This document shows, piece after piece, positions 44,691 through 54,647 of a DNA stretch of 64,000 nucleotides. The notes below the pieces were generated by a model that was given only the letters and a program-made list of their open reading frames with translations, was not told the DNA's origin and searched no databases. The stretch's first letter is position 1. Each line of letters opens with the position of its first letter. The stretch comes from an uncultured Verrucomicrobiota bacterium (GTDB lineage Bacteria; Verrucomicrobiota; Verrucomicrobiia; Verrucomicrobiales; Verrucomicrobiaceae). The position numbers were made by a program, and so were the translations under genes. The stretch covers positions 1-64,000 of the forward strand of contig CAILZI010000038.1 in NCBI GenBank assembly GCA_903838675.1, written 5' to 3'.

Positions 44691-44736
44691 TGCGCATTTG
44701 CTGAGATGTTGTCGTCACAACCTTCGTTTCTGGCGT

Positions 44737-46179
44737 ATGCCCATCCACCTCTTCGCATTCATCCTGCTGCTGGCGTCATTCCTTAATCTGGCGGTTTCAA
44801 ATGCTGCCGAGAAACAACCCAACATTGTCTTCCTGCTTATCGACGATCTCGGTTATGCGGACTGCGGTTTCAATGGCGGCAAAGACATCCACACGCCCAG
44901 CATCGACAAACTGGCGGCGGAGGGCACCGTGCTGGAATCGCTCTACGTGCAGCCGGTGTGCTCGCCCACGCGTGCGGCGCTGATGACCGGACGCTACGCC
45001 ACGCATACCGGCGTTTACACCATCGTGCGCCCGCATGCCACATGGGGGCTGCCGCTCACTGAGCGCACGCTGGCCAATGCGCTGCATGATGCAGGATACG
45101 CCACCGCCATCACCGGCAAATGGCATCTGGGTGAGTTTGAGCCTGCCTACCTGCCCACGGCACGAGGGTTTGACCACCATTACGGCCACTACTTCGGCAT
45201 GCTGGACTACTTCACGCACATGCGCGGCCAGGATCTCGACTGGTATCGCGACGGCCAGCAGATCAAGGAAGAGGGCTACACCACGCATCTCCTCGCGCGA
45301 GAGGCCTGCCGGATCATCTCGGAGAAAGACAAAACAAAGCCGCTCTTTCTCTACGTGCCGTTCAACGGCGTGCACTCGCCGCATGAGGTGCCGGATGAAT
45401 ACCTCAAGCCCTATGGCGCGCTGAAAGGTGCCCGGCAAAAACTCGCCGGCATGCTGGCCGCCGTGGACGAGGCCATCGGGCAGATCGTCGCCGCCTTGGA
45501 AAGCAGCGGCCAGCGTGAAAACACGCTCATCATCTTCTCCACCGATAATGGCGGCCCGCCTCCAGGCAATAACTCGCCCCTGCGGGCTTTCAAAGGCAGC
45601 ATCTACGAAGGCGGCGTGCGCGGCTGCGCCTTTGCGAACTGGCCCGGACACATTCCCGCAGGAAAGCGTATCAAGGAACCCATGCACACCGTGGACTGGT
45701 TTCCCACCCTCGTGAAGCTGGCCGGCGGATCGCTGGAGCAAAAGAACGCACTGGATGGCAAGGACGTCTGGCCCATGCTCACGCAAGGGGCACCGTCACC
45801 ACACGACGCCATCCTGTGTGTGCAGTCTCCCAAAGTCGCCGCCTTGCGCATGGGTGACTGGAAGCTCGTCATGAACGGCAGCGATGCTGACAGCGAAGAG
45901 GCACCAGCAGGCGGTGCTAAAGCGAAAGGCAAAGGCAAAAAGGGCAAAGCCAAAGGTGAGGTTGACACGGCAACAACCGCTGAGTTCGGCGAAACGCTGG
46001 CGCTCTACAACCTCGCGAACGACATCGGCGAAAAAAAGAATCTTGAGCTTGTAGAGCCCGAACGCGTGGCCGCCATGCGCGCCCGGCTGGCGGAGTTTCT
46101 CCGAGACGCCGTGGTGCCGGGCCATGTGAACCATGACGCCGCTGTATCTGAGCCGATGAAGAAGAAGGAGAAACAATAG
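44737..46179 (+). CDS. type I sulfatase (arylsulfatase B-like), exported
   Basis: 480 residues from the ATG at 44737 (signal peptide [21 protein letters not shown]). [14 protein letters not shown] and C-S-P-T-R (Cys75) form the active site, with [10 protein letters not shown] and [11 protein letters not shown]. The length and the pattern of conserved pieces fit arylsulfatase B/GALNS-type enzymes. A Lys/Gly-rich insert ([14 protein letters not shown]) interrupts the C-terminal subdomain and the protein ends KKKEKQ. It precedes the third sulfatase by 10 bases, suggesting one operon. Confidence 0.94.
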   Translation: MPIHLFAFILLLASFLNLAVSNAAEKQPNIVFLLIDDLGYADCGFNGGKDIHTPSIDKLAAEGTVLESLYVQPVCSPTRAALMTGRYATHTGVYTIVRPHATWGLPLTERTLANALHDAGYATAITGKWHLGEFEPAYLPTARGFDHHYGHYFGMLDYFTHMRGQDLDWYRDGQQIKEEGYTTHLLAREACRIISEKDKTKPLFLYVPFNGVHSPHEVPDEYLKPYGALKGARQKLAGMLAAVDEAIGQIVAALESSGQRENTLIIFSTDNGGPPPGNNSPLRAFKGSIYEGGVRGCAFANWPGHIPAGKRIKEPMHTVDWFPTLVKLAGGSLEQKNALDGKDVWPMLTQGAPSPHDAILCVQSPKVAALRMGDWKLVMNGSDADSEEAPAGGAKAKGKGKKGKAKGEVDTATTAEFGETLALYNLANDIGEKKNLELVEPERVAAMRARLAEFLRDAVVPGHVNHDAAVSEPMKKKEKQ

Positions 46180-46189
46180 GTTTCGACGT

Positions 46190-48082
46190 GTGCCCATCAT
46201 GAAAAAATCCTTCTTCTTCCTCGCACTTCTCGCCGGCTTCAGTCCTGCCGCAGAAAAGCCCAACGTGATCATCATTCTTGCCGATGATCTCGGCTGGAGT
46301 GACACAACGCTGTATGGCACCACGAAGTTTTACCAGACGCCGAATGTGGAACGGCTGGCGAAGCGTGGCATGACTTTCACGCGGGCGTATTCGGCGAGTC
46401 CGTTGTGTTCACCCACGCGTTCGGCTCTTCTCACGGGGTTGAGTCCGGCACGCACGGGCATCACCACGCCCAACTGCCACATGCCGCAGGTGGTGCTGGA
46501 AGCGACGGTGGCCAAGAAGGGGCCACCGAATCAAAAGGTGGTGCAGCCGAATCCGCCGACACGACTGAAGACAGAATACCGCACGCTGGCGGAGACGCTG
46601 CGTGATGCGGGCTATGCCACGGGTCACTTTGGCAAATGGCATCTCGGTCCGGAACCTTACTCGCCATTGCAGCAGGGTTTTGATGTGGATGTGCCGCATC
46701 ATCCGGGACCGGGGCCGGCGGGCAGCTACATCGCGCCGTGGAAGTTTGCGGACTTTGATGCGGACCCGGACGTGCCTGATCAACACATCGAAGACCGCAT
46801 GGCCAAGGAAGCGGTGGCGTTCATGGAGAAGCATAAAGACCATCCCTTCTACCTGAACTACTGGATGTTCAGCGTGCATGCGCCGTTTGATGCAAAGAAG
46901 GCGCTCATCGAAAAACACCGCGCCCGCGTGAATCCCGCCGATCCGCAGCGGAGTCCGACTTATGCGGCGATGGTCGAGAGCATGGACGACGCCATCGGCA
47001 CTCTGCTGGATACTCTCGACCGGCTCAAGATCGCGAATAACACGCTCATCCTCTTCACTGCCGACAACGGCGGCAACATGTATGACAAGATAGATGACAC
47101 CACGCCCACCAGCAATGCGCCGCTACGCGGTGGCAAGGCCTGTTTGTTCGAAGGCGGCACGCGAGTGCCGGGGATTGTGGTCTGGCCTGGCGTCACCCAG
47201 GCAGGGGCACGCAACGATGCGCTGGTGCAGAGTGAGGATTACTACCCCACGCTGCTCGACGGCCTGGGGCTCAAACCCGCACCTGAGCAGCGCTTTGACG
47301 GCAGCAGCATCCTGCCTGCGCTGAAAGGCGGCGATCTACACGGCAAGGCGGTCTTCCAATACTTCCCGCACTATGGCACCGTACCGGACTGGCTGCCGCC
47401 CGCGGTGTCCGTGCATCGCGACGAGTGGAAGCTCATTCGCATCTTCCATGGCGGAGAGAACGGTGCACATCGACATCTACTGTTTAATCTGAAGAACGAT
47501 CTCAGTGAGAAAACCAACCACGCAGCGGAGCAGCCCGCGCTTGTGGCGGAGCTGGACGCGCTGATTGAAACCTTCCTCAAGGACACGCATGCCGTGGTGC
47601 CGGTGGTGAATCCAGCTTTTGACGCCAAGCAATACCACCCGGAACTCGAAGGCAAGCAGCAGCCGAAGGCCAAGGCGAAAGCACCTGCCAAGGACGACGG
47701 CGATCCTGCACTGCAAGGCTGGAAGGCGCGCGACTGCAAGGCGACTGTGAAAGATGGCATCGTGCGGGTGACGAACATCGGCTTTGAATGCTTCCTCGGC
47801 TTCGGTGCCAGCAAGCACAGCGGCTCAAGTACCGCCACCTTCCGAATCAAGGCCAAGCCCGGCACTTCGCATTTTGACTGGGTGCCCAAAGATGGCAAAG
47901 CGCAGCGCGCGCTTTTCACACTGAAAGGCGACGACTGGCAGGAGATCACTGTGCCCATCCCTGCCACTGGGCCGCTTGGCATCGTGCGTCTTTATCTGCC
48001 GATGCAGGAGCAGCCTGTTGAGGTTGATTGGATCGAGCTGCGTTCTACAGAAGGCGGCAAGGTGACGCGGACGGAGTTTTGA
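46190..48082 (+). CDS. type I sulfatase with C-terminal beta-sandwich extension
   Basis: 630 residues (an ATG at 46199 starting [13 protein letters not shown] is equally possible). Signal peptide, [16 protein letters not shown], the C-S-P-T-R motif with Cys73, [10 protein letters not shown], and [12 protein letters not shown]. Beyond the sulfatase core (ending about residue 480) is a Lys/Pro linker ([13 protein letters not shown]) and a domain of about 130 residues that looks like a beta-sandwich ([19 protein letters not shown], and [10 protein letters not shown]). The latter may bind carbohydrate. Third of the tandem sulfatases. Confidence 0.93.
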   Translation: MPIMKKSFFFLALLAGFSPAAEKPNVIIILADDLGWSDTTLYGTTKFYQTPNVERLAKRGMTFTRAYSASPLCSPTRSALLTGLSPARTGITTPNCHMPQVVLEATVAKKGPPNQKVVQPNPPTRLKTEYRTLAETLRDAGYATGHFGKWHLGPEPYSPLQQGFDVDVPHHPGPGPAGSYIAPWKFADFDADPDVPDQHIEDRMAKEAVAFMEKHKDHPFYLNYWMFSVHAPFDAKKALIEKHRARVNPADPQRSPTYAAMVESMDDAIGTLLDTLDRLKIANNTLILFTADNGGNMYDKIDDTTPTSNAPLRGGKACLFEGGTRVPGIVVWPGVTQAGARNDALVQSEDYYPTLLDGLGLKPAPEQRFDGSSILPALKGGDLHGKAVFQYFPHYGTVPDWLPPAVSVHRDEWKLIRIFHGGENGAHRHLLFNLKNDLSEKTNHAAEQPALVAELDALIETFLKDTHAVVPVVNPAFDAKQYHPELEGKQQPKAKAKAPAKDDGDPALQGWKARDCKATVKDGIVRVTNIGFECFLGFGASKHSGSSTATFRIKAKPGTSHFDWVPKDGKAQRALFTLKGDDWQEITVPIPATGPLGIVRLYLPMQEQPVEVDWIELRSTEGGKVTRTEF

Positions 48083-48144
48083 AGCACCTCTACAAGCCAT
48101 GGCTGACTTGCAAATGTGGGCGGAACACGCAAGTCATCGACCGA

Positions 48145-48879
48145 ATGAATCTCGCATCCAACCTGGACACTCATGGATTCGCCATCGTGCCGAACGTGCT
48201 CGATGCCTCGGCTTGTCATTCATTGGCATCCTTGCTGGGCGATACGAATGGAGCAGGCACCCGGGGCATGCTTCGCATCCATGAAGTGGCTGCGCTGGCG
48301 CAGTCATTGCTGGCTGATCTGGTGCGTCCGCATCTTCCTGCTGCCCCCGTTCCGGTGCGCGGCATCTACTTTGATAAACGTGCGGAGACCAACTGGCTTG
48401 TGGCCTGGCATCAAGACCTGACGCTGGCTCTCAAAAAACAAGCCGAGGTGTCTGGATTCGGACCCTGGAGCATGAAGGAAGGAGTGCCGCATGTGCAGCC
48501 TCCGATGCAGCTGCTGGAGCAGATGCTCGCCGTGCGCCTGCATCTGGATGACACGGATTCGAGCAACGGTGCATTGCGAGTTCTTTCTGGCACGCATCGA
48601 CTGGGCCGGCTGAGCGCGGAAGCGATCCGAAGCTGCCGTGAAACCCATGAGGAGGTTCTTTGTGAGGCCAAAGCCGGGGATGTGCTGCTGATGCGGCCTT
48701 TGCTGCTGCATGCGTCCTCACGTTCCTCCAGTGCAAGACGCCGCCGAGTGCTGCACATTGAATTTTCCGGTTTTCCACTGCCAGAACCGCTGGAATGGCA
48801 TGAGGCTCCCTGCCACAGCTCCATCGCTTCCACCGTTTATACAAATCACACGACATGGGTCTCGAGAGCGTCGAACTAG
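48145..48879 (+). CDS. phytanoyl-CoA dioxygenase (PhyH) family protein
   Basis: 244 residues from the ATG at 48145. Fe(II)/2-oxoglutarate dioxygenase of the PhyH type: the proximal facial pair H89-x-D91 (VAWHQDLTLAL) and a distal His in LLMRPLLLHASS, followed by an Arg-rich 2-oxoglutarate-binding stretch (SARRRRVLHIEF). The substrate could be a fatty acyl or amino-acid thioester. The last 25 bases overlap the next gene, which has carrier-protein features, so hydroxylation of a carrier-bound substrate is plausible (inference). Confidence 0.88.
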   Translation: MNLASNLDTHGFAIVPNVLDASACHSLASLLGDTNGAGTRGMLRIHEVAALAQSLLADLVRPHLPAAPVPVRGIYFDKRAETNWLVAWHQDLTLALKKQAEVSGFGPWSMKEGVPHVQPPMQLLEQMLAVRLHLDDTDSSNGALRVLSGTHRLGRLSAEAIRSCRETHEEVLCEAKAGDVLLMRPLLLHASSRSSSARRRRVLHIEFSGFPLPEPLEWHEAPCHSSIASTVYTNHTTWVSRASN

Positions 48880-49421
48880 TTTTAGCCTTTGAGGAGGTTT
48901 TTCAGATTTCGATCTCGGATCAGGAAGCTGAAAGGATGCGCACTCCTCGCGATGTGATTGACTGCATCTCCGCCAAGCTTGATGCGACAGTGCATGGCGA
49001 CGCCGTCGTCATTCGGTCCAAAGAAGAGTCTGCCTGGGTGCAGCTGACAAATGCTCTGCGGACTTCGGGCATGACTGATGGCGCAAACAGAGATCAAAAG
49101 CTTGACGAAGTGTTTGCTAATCGTGGCTCACGCCAACAGCAGTGGCGGCAGCTTCAGCAGCAGCTCAAGACGAAAGTGTGGCCGCACCTGCGCTGGTTCG
49201 GACTGAGCACCGACTTTCCTGCTCATCTCAAAACACTCGGAGACCTGTCTGACTGGATGTCCCATCATCATCTGCAGCGTCTTGCCGAAGATGAGCTCAA
49301 GGCTTTAACCCGGGCAGACATTGCTTTGCTGATCAAACACATTGTTCTCGACCAACTAGGGCTGCCCGAGGAAAAGTACGGTGAGGACAAGCGCTTCGTC
49401 GAAGACATGGGTTTGAATTAG
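48855..49421 (+). CDS. carrier-protein-like protein with split phosphopantetheine domain
   Basis: 188 residues. The N-terminus begins directly at the second half of an acyl carrier domain (MGLESVELVLAFEEVFQI, continuing ISDQEAERMRTPRDVI), so the phosphopantetheine Ser would be Ser5. The C-terminus ends with what looks like the first half of a carrier domain (IKHIVLDQLGLPEEKYGED, then RFVEDMGLN). About 100 unassigned residues with predicted helices lie between. It overlaps the PhyH gene by 25 bases. It resembles a family of verrucomicrobial 'acyl carrier proteins' but looks circularly permuted; carrier function is inferred. Confidence 0.65.
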   Translation: MGLESVELVLAFEEVFQISISDQEAERMRTPRDVIDCISAKLDATVHGDAVVIRSKEESAWVQLTNALRTSGMTDGANRDQKLDEVFANRGSRQQQWRQLQQQLKTKVWPHLRWFGLSTDFPAHLKTLGDLSDWMSHHHLQRLAEDELKALTRADIALLIKHIVLDQLGLPEEKYGEDKRFVEDMGLN

Positions 49422-49479
49422 ATTCTGTGGTGGAAAACGACCCCTTGCGCACAAGCTGCCGAAGTGAATCATTCTTCAC

Positions 49480-50361
49480 ATGAAACACCTTCTGCTGCCG
49501 CTTCTCCTCGTTCTTGCCAGTTGTGAAACTCCGCAGTCCGGCGGCATGCCGGGGAGTCCGCCGCCGGTGTCCTCGTGGGGCATGCCGCAGATCATCAATG
49601 TTTCGGCCTATGATCCGAAGGAGAAGCAGCGCGCAGGACAAGGCTACACCGAGCATGATGTGTCTGCGCTGCGGGCGAATGGAGCGAGTGGTTTGATCGC
49701 AAGAGCAGGCAAGGGAGGGAATCTGGATGAGAAGTGCGGGAACTTCCTGGCCGCTGCAGATCGTGCCGGGATGCTGCCGGGGGTTTACTACCGGCTGCAA
49801 AATCATGTGGATGCCGTGGTGCAGGCGGATCAGTTCAGCGCACGAGCGCACTCGCTGGCGCGTGGCCGCGCGTGGAATGCGCCGGCGCTGCTGCTGTGTG
49901 CGGACTTTGATGCGAAGTCTCGTCTCTCCGACATTCTGCGTTTCATTGACCGGGTGGAATCGCGCACGGGAGTCGTTCCGGTGGCGTATCTGGAAAACAG
50001 CACGCACATGAAGCGGCTGCTCAGCAGCGCAGACCCGGCCACCAAGGCGAAGCTGCGCCGCATGCCCTACTGGCTGGCGCTGTATTCCCACGACGGTGGT
50101 GCGGGGCCGGATTATCCGGCGCCGGGCAATCCGCACGGCCTGCTCAACCAATACCAAGTGTGGTCAAACTGGACGCTGTGGCAATACGGCGGCGTGGAGT
50201 GGTCGCATGGCCGCTCACATCCGAAGGTTTACAACCATGGCCTGCACCGCAACAGCCTCTACTTCGGCAATCTGGACCGGCCGGTGGAGCGCAATGTGTT
50301 CAACGGCTCGCATGCGGCGCTGCAGTCGTTCTGGCAGCAGCATGGGCTGCCGTTGCATTGA
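49480..50361 (+). CDS. GH25-like lysozyme-family lipoprotein
   Basis: 293 residues with a lipoprotein signal peptide (MKHLLLPLLLVLASC, lipobox LASC, Cys15). The glycoside hydrolase 25 fold is suggested by IINVSAYDP at the start of the domain, GVYYRLQN, and TLWQYGGVEW near the end, as in muramidases of that family. The usual catalytic DxE is here ADFD (central Asp followed by Asp), so activity is uncertain. Probably anchored in the outer membrane and acting on peptidoglycan or another glycan. It converges on the LysR gene with no gap. Confidence 0.75.
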   Translation: MKHLLLPLLLVLASCETPQSGGMPGSPPPVSSWGMPQIINVSAYDPKEKQRAGQGYTEHDVSALRANGASGLIARAGKGGNLDEKCGNFLAAADRAGMLPGVYYRLQNHVDAVVQADQFSARAHSLARGRAWNAPALLLCADFDAKSRLSDILRFIDRVESRTGVVPVAYLENSTHMKRLLSSADPATKAKLRRMPYWLALYSHDGGAGPDYPAPGNPHGLLNQYQVWSNWTLWQYGGVEWSHGRSHPKVYNHGLHRNSLYFGNLDRPVERNVFNGSHAALQSFWQQHGLPLH

Positions 50362-51255
50362 TCAACTCAGAGCGACTGCGACCTGCTTCAGTGCCTCGAC
50401 CAAAGTGCGCGTGGCGGCGGAAGCCCGGCCTTTCTGCCAAAGGACGATGAAGTCCCAGCGGGCGTTCTCGTCACTGACTGGCACGAAGGACACGCCGGGG
50501 TGTTGAAGCTTTTCAAAGTAGGCGGGCAGCAGCGTCACGGCTGATTCGGAGACGACCTGAGAAAGCACATTTGTGATGCCGTCCACAACGACGGCAAAGC
50601 GTGGCTTGAAGCCGGCTCGTCTGCAAAGAGCCGTCACCCAGCGGTTGCGCCCCGGGACCTGGTCTTCATCCACACCGATGAAGTCACGGCCCTTCAGCTC
50701 TTTGACTGCGATGGTTTTTCGTGCCGCGAGCGGATCGTCATCGGCCACCGCCACGCAGACACGGAGAGAGCAGAGTTTGGCACTGTGAAATTCACGAGCT
50801 GCCGTCACGCCCTCCTGGCCGATGAGCGCTAGATCGAGCTCTCCTGCACGCAAACCGTCAATCTGCTCGCGCGGAGACATGTCGTGGAGTTTGAGCTTCA
50901 CCTCCGGGTGGGACTTGCGCAGCCGTGCCAAAGCTGGAGTGAGCATGCTCTGTGAAGCAGAAAGGAGATAGCCCACGCGCAGCTCGGAGCGCTCGCCACG
51001 TGCCTGACGGCGCAGATCAGCGAGGGCGGTGTCATAGCTTCCAACCAGCGGGCGCATGGCCTTTACGAGAGCATGGCCGAGACCGGTGGGCTTCACACCG
51101 CTGGTTTCGCGTTCCAGGAGCTTGCCGCCGATTTCATTTTCCAGCGCCTGCATCTGACGGCTTAGCGCTGGCTGGGTGATGCGCAGCCGCAGGGCAGCGC
51201 GGTTGACGCTGCCTTCTTCGATCACGGTGAGCAGGGCGCGGATGCGGTCCATCAT
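50362..51255 (-). CDS. LysR-family transcriptional regulator
   Basis: 297 residues from the ATG at 51255 (a second Met follows at once). N-terminal winged helix: MDRIRALLTVIEEGSVNRAALRLRITQPALSRQMQALENEIGG read in pieces is the LysR signature. The C-terminal effector-binding domain contains LRVGYLLSASQSML and VSESAVTLLPAYFEKL. It is divergent from the DsrE gene with about 121 bases between starts, so it probably controls DsrE, PNPOx, DUF1348 and SDR. The effector is unknown. Confidence 0.93.
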   Translation of the reverse strand: MMDRIRALLTVIEEGSVNRAALRLRITQPALSRQMQALENEIGGKLLERETSGVKPTGLGHALVKAMRPLVGSYDTALADLRRQARGERSELRVGYLLSASQSMLTPALARLRKSHPEVKLKLHDMSPREQIDGLRAGELDLALIGQEGVTAAREFHSAKLCSLRVCVAVADDDPLAARKTIAVKELKGRDFIGVDEDQVPGRNRWVTALCRRAGFKPRFAVVVDGITNVLSQVVSESAVTLLPAYFEKLQHPGVSFVPVSDENARWDFIVLWQKGRASAATRTLVEALKQVAVALS

Positions 51256-51376
51256 GCATGCAGGGTATGCACATCCGGCATAACGGCAACAGGCAACCGG
51301 CATTACCCGCAGGCTGCCCGGCGTGGCAGTATCGGCTTGCTCGCTGAAGAGCTCATCAACCCCAACACACCACTCC

Positions 51377-51748
51377 ATGAAAATCGCAATCATCATCACC
51401 TCCGATCCTAAAAACGGCGAAGAAGCCCTTGGCCGCGCCTTCAATGCCCTTGCCCTTGCAGCGGAGGCCCAGGACAAGAACGACGAGATCAATGTCGTGT
51501 TTGCCGGCACCGGCGTGCGCTGGCCTGCGGAGTTCTCAAAGCCCACGCATCCGGCGCATGGCCTCTACAATGCCGTGAGACCGGTGATCATCGGTGCCTC
51601 CTGCGGCTGCAGCGCGGTGTTTGGTGCGACGAAGGAAGTCGAGGCCTGCGGTTTGCCTGGGATCAAAGATCATGCACTGGCCGAGACTCCCGGACTGGCG
51701 AGCATCCGCCGATATCTGGCTGAAGGCTGGCAGACGCTCGTATTCTAA
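51377..51748 (+). CDS. DsrE/DsrF-like family protein
   Basis: 123 residues from the ATG at 51377. Small alpha/beta protein with a Rossmann-like start (MKIAIIITSDPKNGEEALGR) and INVVFAGTGVRWPAE. It carries Cys residues in GASCGCSAVFGA and ACGLPG. DsrE-fold proteins handle sulfur transfer or act as structural partners; some are in detoxification operons. First gene after the divergent LysR regulator, 55 bases before PNPOx. Confidence 0.8.
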   Translation: MKIAIIITSDPKNGEEALGRAFNALALAAEAQDKNDEINVVFAGTGVRWPAEFSKPTHPAHGLYNAVRPVIIGASCGCSAVFGATKEVEACGLPGIKDHALAETPGLASIRRYLAEGWQTLVF

Positions 51749-51803
51749 AACAACCACCCGGCAAACGCCTTCACTGTCAGCAACCCCTCGCTCCACCTCG
51801 ATT

Positions 51804-52409
51804 ATGGCCGACCGATTCATGCATACCGTGCTCACGCCTGCCGTTTACGAGGCGGAGCGACACTACTATGGGCGGACGTATCCCGCCTTTGAGTCCACGC
51901 CTGAGCCTGATGCGCTCACTGCGGCTGAAGCGGAGTTCATCGCTCAGCGTGACTCGTTTTACATGGCCACCATCACGGAAAACGGCTGGCCGTATCTGCA
52001 ACATCGCGGCGGGGCGAAGGGCTTTCTGCGAGTGACTGGAGCGAACGAGCTGATGTTCGCCGACCATGGCGGCAACCGCCAGATGATCAGCGTGGGCAGC
52101 CTGGCGAAGAATGATCGGGTGAATCTCTTTCTCATGGACTACCCGGCGCGGGAGAGGCTGAAGATTCTCGGCCACGCGAAGGTACTGGATGCGCGCGAGC
52201 ATCTGGATCTCGTGGCCAAGATCGCCCCGCCCGGAGGCCACGCGGCGAAGGTGGAGCGCATCTTTGTCATCGACGTTTTGTCCTACGACTGGAACTGCCC
52301 CAAATTCATCACCCCGCGCTTCACCGCCGCCGAAGTACAAGAAGCTGTCGCGCCGCTGAAGGCTCGCATTGCCGAACTCGAATCCCAGCTCAAACTCCAC
52401 ACACCATGA
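51804..52409 (+). CDS. pyridoxamine 5'-phosphate oxidase-family flavin-binding protein
   Basis: 201 residues from the ATG at 51804. FMN-binding split barrel: [28 protein letters not shown] read in parts, [18 protein letters not shown], and [22 protein letters not shown] match the PNPOx-like/heavy-metal-stress group rather than true PdxH. The C-terminus adds a coiled helix ([12 protein letters not shown]). The stop overlaps the DUF1348 start by 4 bases. Likely an FMN-dependent reductase or a stress protein. Confidence 0.88.
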   Translation: MADRFMHTVLTPAVYEAERHYYGRTYPAFESTPEPDALTAAEAEFIAQRDSFYMATITENGWPYLQHRGGAKGFLRVTGANELMFADHGGNRQMISVGSLAKNDRVNLFLMDYPARERLKILGHAKVLDAREHLDLVAKIAPPGGHAAKVERIFVIDVLSYDWNCPKFITPRFTAAEVQEAVAPLKARIAELESQLKLHTP

Positions 52410-52831
52410 ACCCACGTCCACCCCTGCCACCTTTCACTGAAGAAACGGCGATCAAAAAAATCCAGGCTGCTGAAGACGCCTGGAACAGCCGAGATCCCGA
52501 GCGTGTTTCGCTGGCCTACACACCAGACACCGAATGGCGCAACCGCGATGTCTTTCTGAATGGACGCGCGGAAGTCGTGGAGTTTCTAAAAAAGAAGTGG
52601 GCCAAAGAGCAAGACTACCGGCTCAAGAAAACGCTGTGGGCTTTCACCGGAAACCGCATCGCGGTGCGTTTTGAATACGAATGGCATGATGATGCCGGCC
52701 AGTGGTGGCGCAGCCATGGCAATGAGAACTGGGAGTTTGATGAGAACGGCTATATGGCCAAACGCTATGCCAGCATCAACGATCAACCGATTCGCGAGGA
52801 GGAGCGTAAGTTTCGCTGGGAGCGGGCCTGA
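52406..52831 (+). CDS. DUF1348/nuclear transport factor 2-like protein
   Basis: 141 residues, a cone-shaped NTF2-like fold. DUF1348 signatures: [26 protein letters not shown] read in parts, [41 protein letters not shown], and the closing [15 protein letters not shown]. Function unknown; members recur with PNPOx and SDR genes in stress or detoxification clusters. Overlaps the PNPOx stop by 4 bases and is 23 bases before the SDR. Confidence 0.92.
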   Translation: MNPRPPLPPFTEETAIKKIQAAEDAWNSRDPERVSLAYTPDTEWRNRDVFLNGRAEVVEFLKKKWAKEQDYRLKKTLWAFTGNRIAVRFEYEWHDDAGQWWRSHGNENWEFDENGYMAKRYASINDQPIREEERKFRWERA

Positions 52832-52854
52832 GGGTTCGTAACCTCAACCTCTTC

Positions 52855-53541
52855 ATGAAACCTGTTATTCTTATCACCGGAGCCACGCGTGGCATTGGAT
52901 TCGCTGCGGCGAAGCAGCTGATCGCACGTAGCGCGCAGGTCATCATTGCCAGTCGGAATGGCAGACGGGCGGCTGAGGCAGCGGCAAAAATCGGCAGCGA
53001 TGCGTGCAGTGTGACGCTCGACATCACGGATCAGGCGAGCGTGGAAGCTGCGGTGAAGCAGATCGAGGAGCAGTTTGGCCGGCTGGATGTGCTGGCCAAC
53101 AATTCAGCCATTCTGCTGGACCACTACCAGAGCCTGCTCGACCTCAAGCCAGAGATGCTGCTGGAGACGCTTAACACGAATGTTGTCGGCACCCTGCGGG
53201 TCTGCCAAGCGTTTGCACCGCTGCTCGCCAAATCCAGCGCGCCGCGCATCATCAATGTTTCCAGTGGAGCGGGGCAGCTTGATGGCGAGCCGCAGGCCTG
53301 GACGCCGGCGTACTGCATCAGCAAGACCGCGCTGAACATGCTCACGCAGCAGCTCACCGCCGCACTCCCTGAGTTGATGATCAACAGCATGTGCCCGGGC
53401 TGGTGCCGCACCGAGATGGGCGGCAGCGATGCGCCCCGCACACCGGATGAAGGCGCAGACACGCTGACATGGCTGGCACTGGAGGCACCGCACTCGTTGC
53501 GCGGGAAGTTCGTGAAGGATCGTGCGGTGATTCCTTGGTGA
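52855..53541 (+). CDS. short-chain dehydrogenase/reductase
   Basis: 228 residues. TGATRGIG nucleotide-binding motif, ANNSAILL, catalytic Ser in INVSSGAGQL, and YCISK as YxxxK, followed by NSMCPGWCRTEMGG, a loop typical of carbonyl-reductase-like SDRs. Last gene of the LysR-controlled cluster; converges on the thioredoxin-like gene with one base between. Probably NADPH-dependent reduction of a reactive carbonyl. Confidence 0.92.
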   Translation: MKPVILITGATRGIGFAAAKQLIARSAQVIIASRNGRRAAEAAAKIGSDACSVTLDITDQASVEAAVKQIEEQFGRLDVLANNSAILLDHYQSLLDLKPEMLLETLNTNVVGTLRVCQAFAPLLAKSSAPRIINVSSGAGQLDGEPQAWTPAYCISKTALNMLTQQLTAALPELMINSMCPGWCRTEMGGSDAPRTPDEGADTLTWLALEAPHSLRGKFVKDRAVIPW

Positions 53542-53542
53542 G

Positions 53543-54475
53543 TCATCTCTTGAGTAACGCGTGTTGGGAGGGGGTGAGAAAGCTTGAAGCCTTCCCTGCA
53601 TCACTGCGGATCCACGCATTCACCTTAGTGGACTGTGCGGGTGAGAGAGGCAGCTTTTCTGCTGCGGTACCGCCGAGCTGTTTTTTCTGATCGCTCGCGG
53701 GTGCCGTACGGTAGCCGGAGATGGTGCCGACCTTGAGTCGCGTAGTTTTGGAGCTGGGGAGATCTGCCGCAGGTACAGAGACGGCATTCGCACATTCCAC
53801 CTTTTCCGCTGCGGTGATCAACTGCGGCAGTGAAATAACCGCTGGGTCATACTGAACCAGTGTCACCTCTTGTCCGGCCATGAAACCAGCCTCAGTGGTG
53901 ATCACGCCATCGATCTGGCCCAGCGCCATCTCACCGGTCCAGAAGCAGTACATGGCAAACACGGCCTGCTTCAGCCTTGGCGAATGCTCGGCGGCCAGCA
54001 GTGACAGGTAGACGGGGACGGGGCGTTTCGCCTGTGCCAGTGTTGCGATCATGCGCTCGGCGATTCCACCGGTGTCCCACACCTGGTCTTTGCGCGGGAT
54101 GATGTCTTCACCGTTCGAATTGAGGAAGCGAACCACTTGATAATTCCATGCGGGTTCGCCAAAACGCTTCATCACCTCCGCGTCTCTCCCCCCCTTGTTG
54201 TTGTGGACGAGCAGTGGAGTAAATTCGGACTCGACGGCTTCCACCAGCAGCGGATTGGACATCACATCGCGGCCGAACTGTTTGCAGCCCGCGCAGCCGG
54301 GGATCTCCTGAAACAGGGCAAACACTGGTTTTCCCGTCTGGGCGCTGGAGGCCAGTGCAGTTTCCAGAATGCGGCCCCAGTGCACCTTTCCCGCCTCCTC
54401 CGGCTGCGGAGTCGAAGCGGCGGTACAGGACAGGGGTGTGAGCATGAGGGCGAGGGCAAAAACGGCGGGCTTCAT
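53543..54475 (-). CDS. VPGUxxT-like thioredoxin-fold protein with MsrA-like C-terminal domain (Cys form)
   Basis: 310 residues from the ATG at 54475 (54481 is an alternative). Signal peptide MKPAVFALALMLTPLSC. The thioredoxin-like domain has FQEIPGCAGCKQFG (55-68), matching the (V/I)PG(U/C)xxC motif of a thioredoxin-like selenoprotein family; here the redox residue is Cys61, with Cys64. The second half resembles MsrA: FAMYCFWTGEMALGQIDGV contains the Cys-Phe-Trp core (177-179), followed by TTEAGFMAGQEVTLVQYDP. Likely a periplasmic redox or methionine sulfoxide repair protein. Convergent with the SDR gene. Confidence 0.75.
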   Translation of the reverse strand: MKPAVFALALMLTPLSCTAASTPQPEEAGKVHWGRILETALASSAQTGKPVFALFQEIPGCAGCKQFGRDVMSNPLLVEAVESEFTPLLVHNNKGGRDAEVMKRFGEPAWNYQVVRFLNSNGEDIIPRKDQVWDTGGIAERMIATLAQAKRPVPVYLSLLAAEHSPRLKQAVFAMYCFWTGEMALGQIDGVITTEAGFMAGQEVTLVQYDPAVISLPQLITAAEKVECANAVSVPAADLPSSKTTRLKVGTISGYRTAPASDQKKQLGGTAAEKLPLSPAQSTKVNAWIRSDAGKASSFLTPSQHALLKR

Positions 54476-54647
54476 GGTCATGAGAGGCGGAGACCTGGCA
54501 TTTATTTCACGAAAAACTTGGCGGGGTTTCATTCAACACTTCCAGATTGAAGAAATGCGCGCAGAGATTCGCCACCAAGCCAACCTCAAAGACTTAGCAT
54601 GGATGCGGTGATAAGTCGGCACGGGCTGCCACGTTTCGCAAACCACC

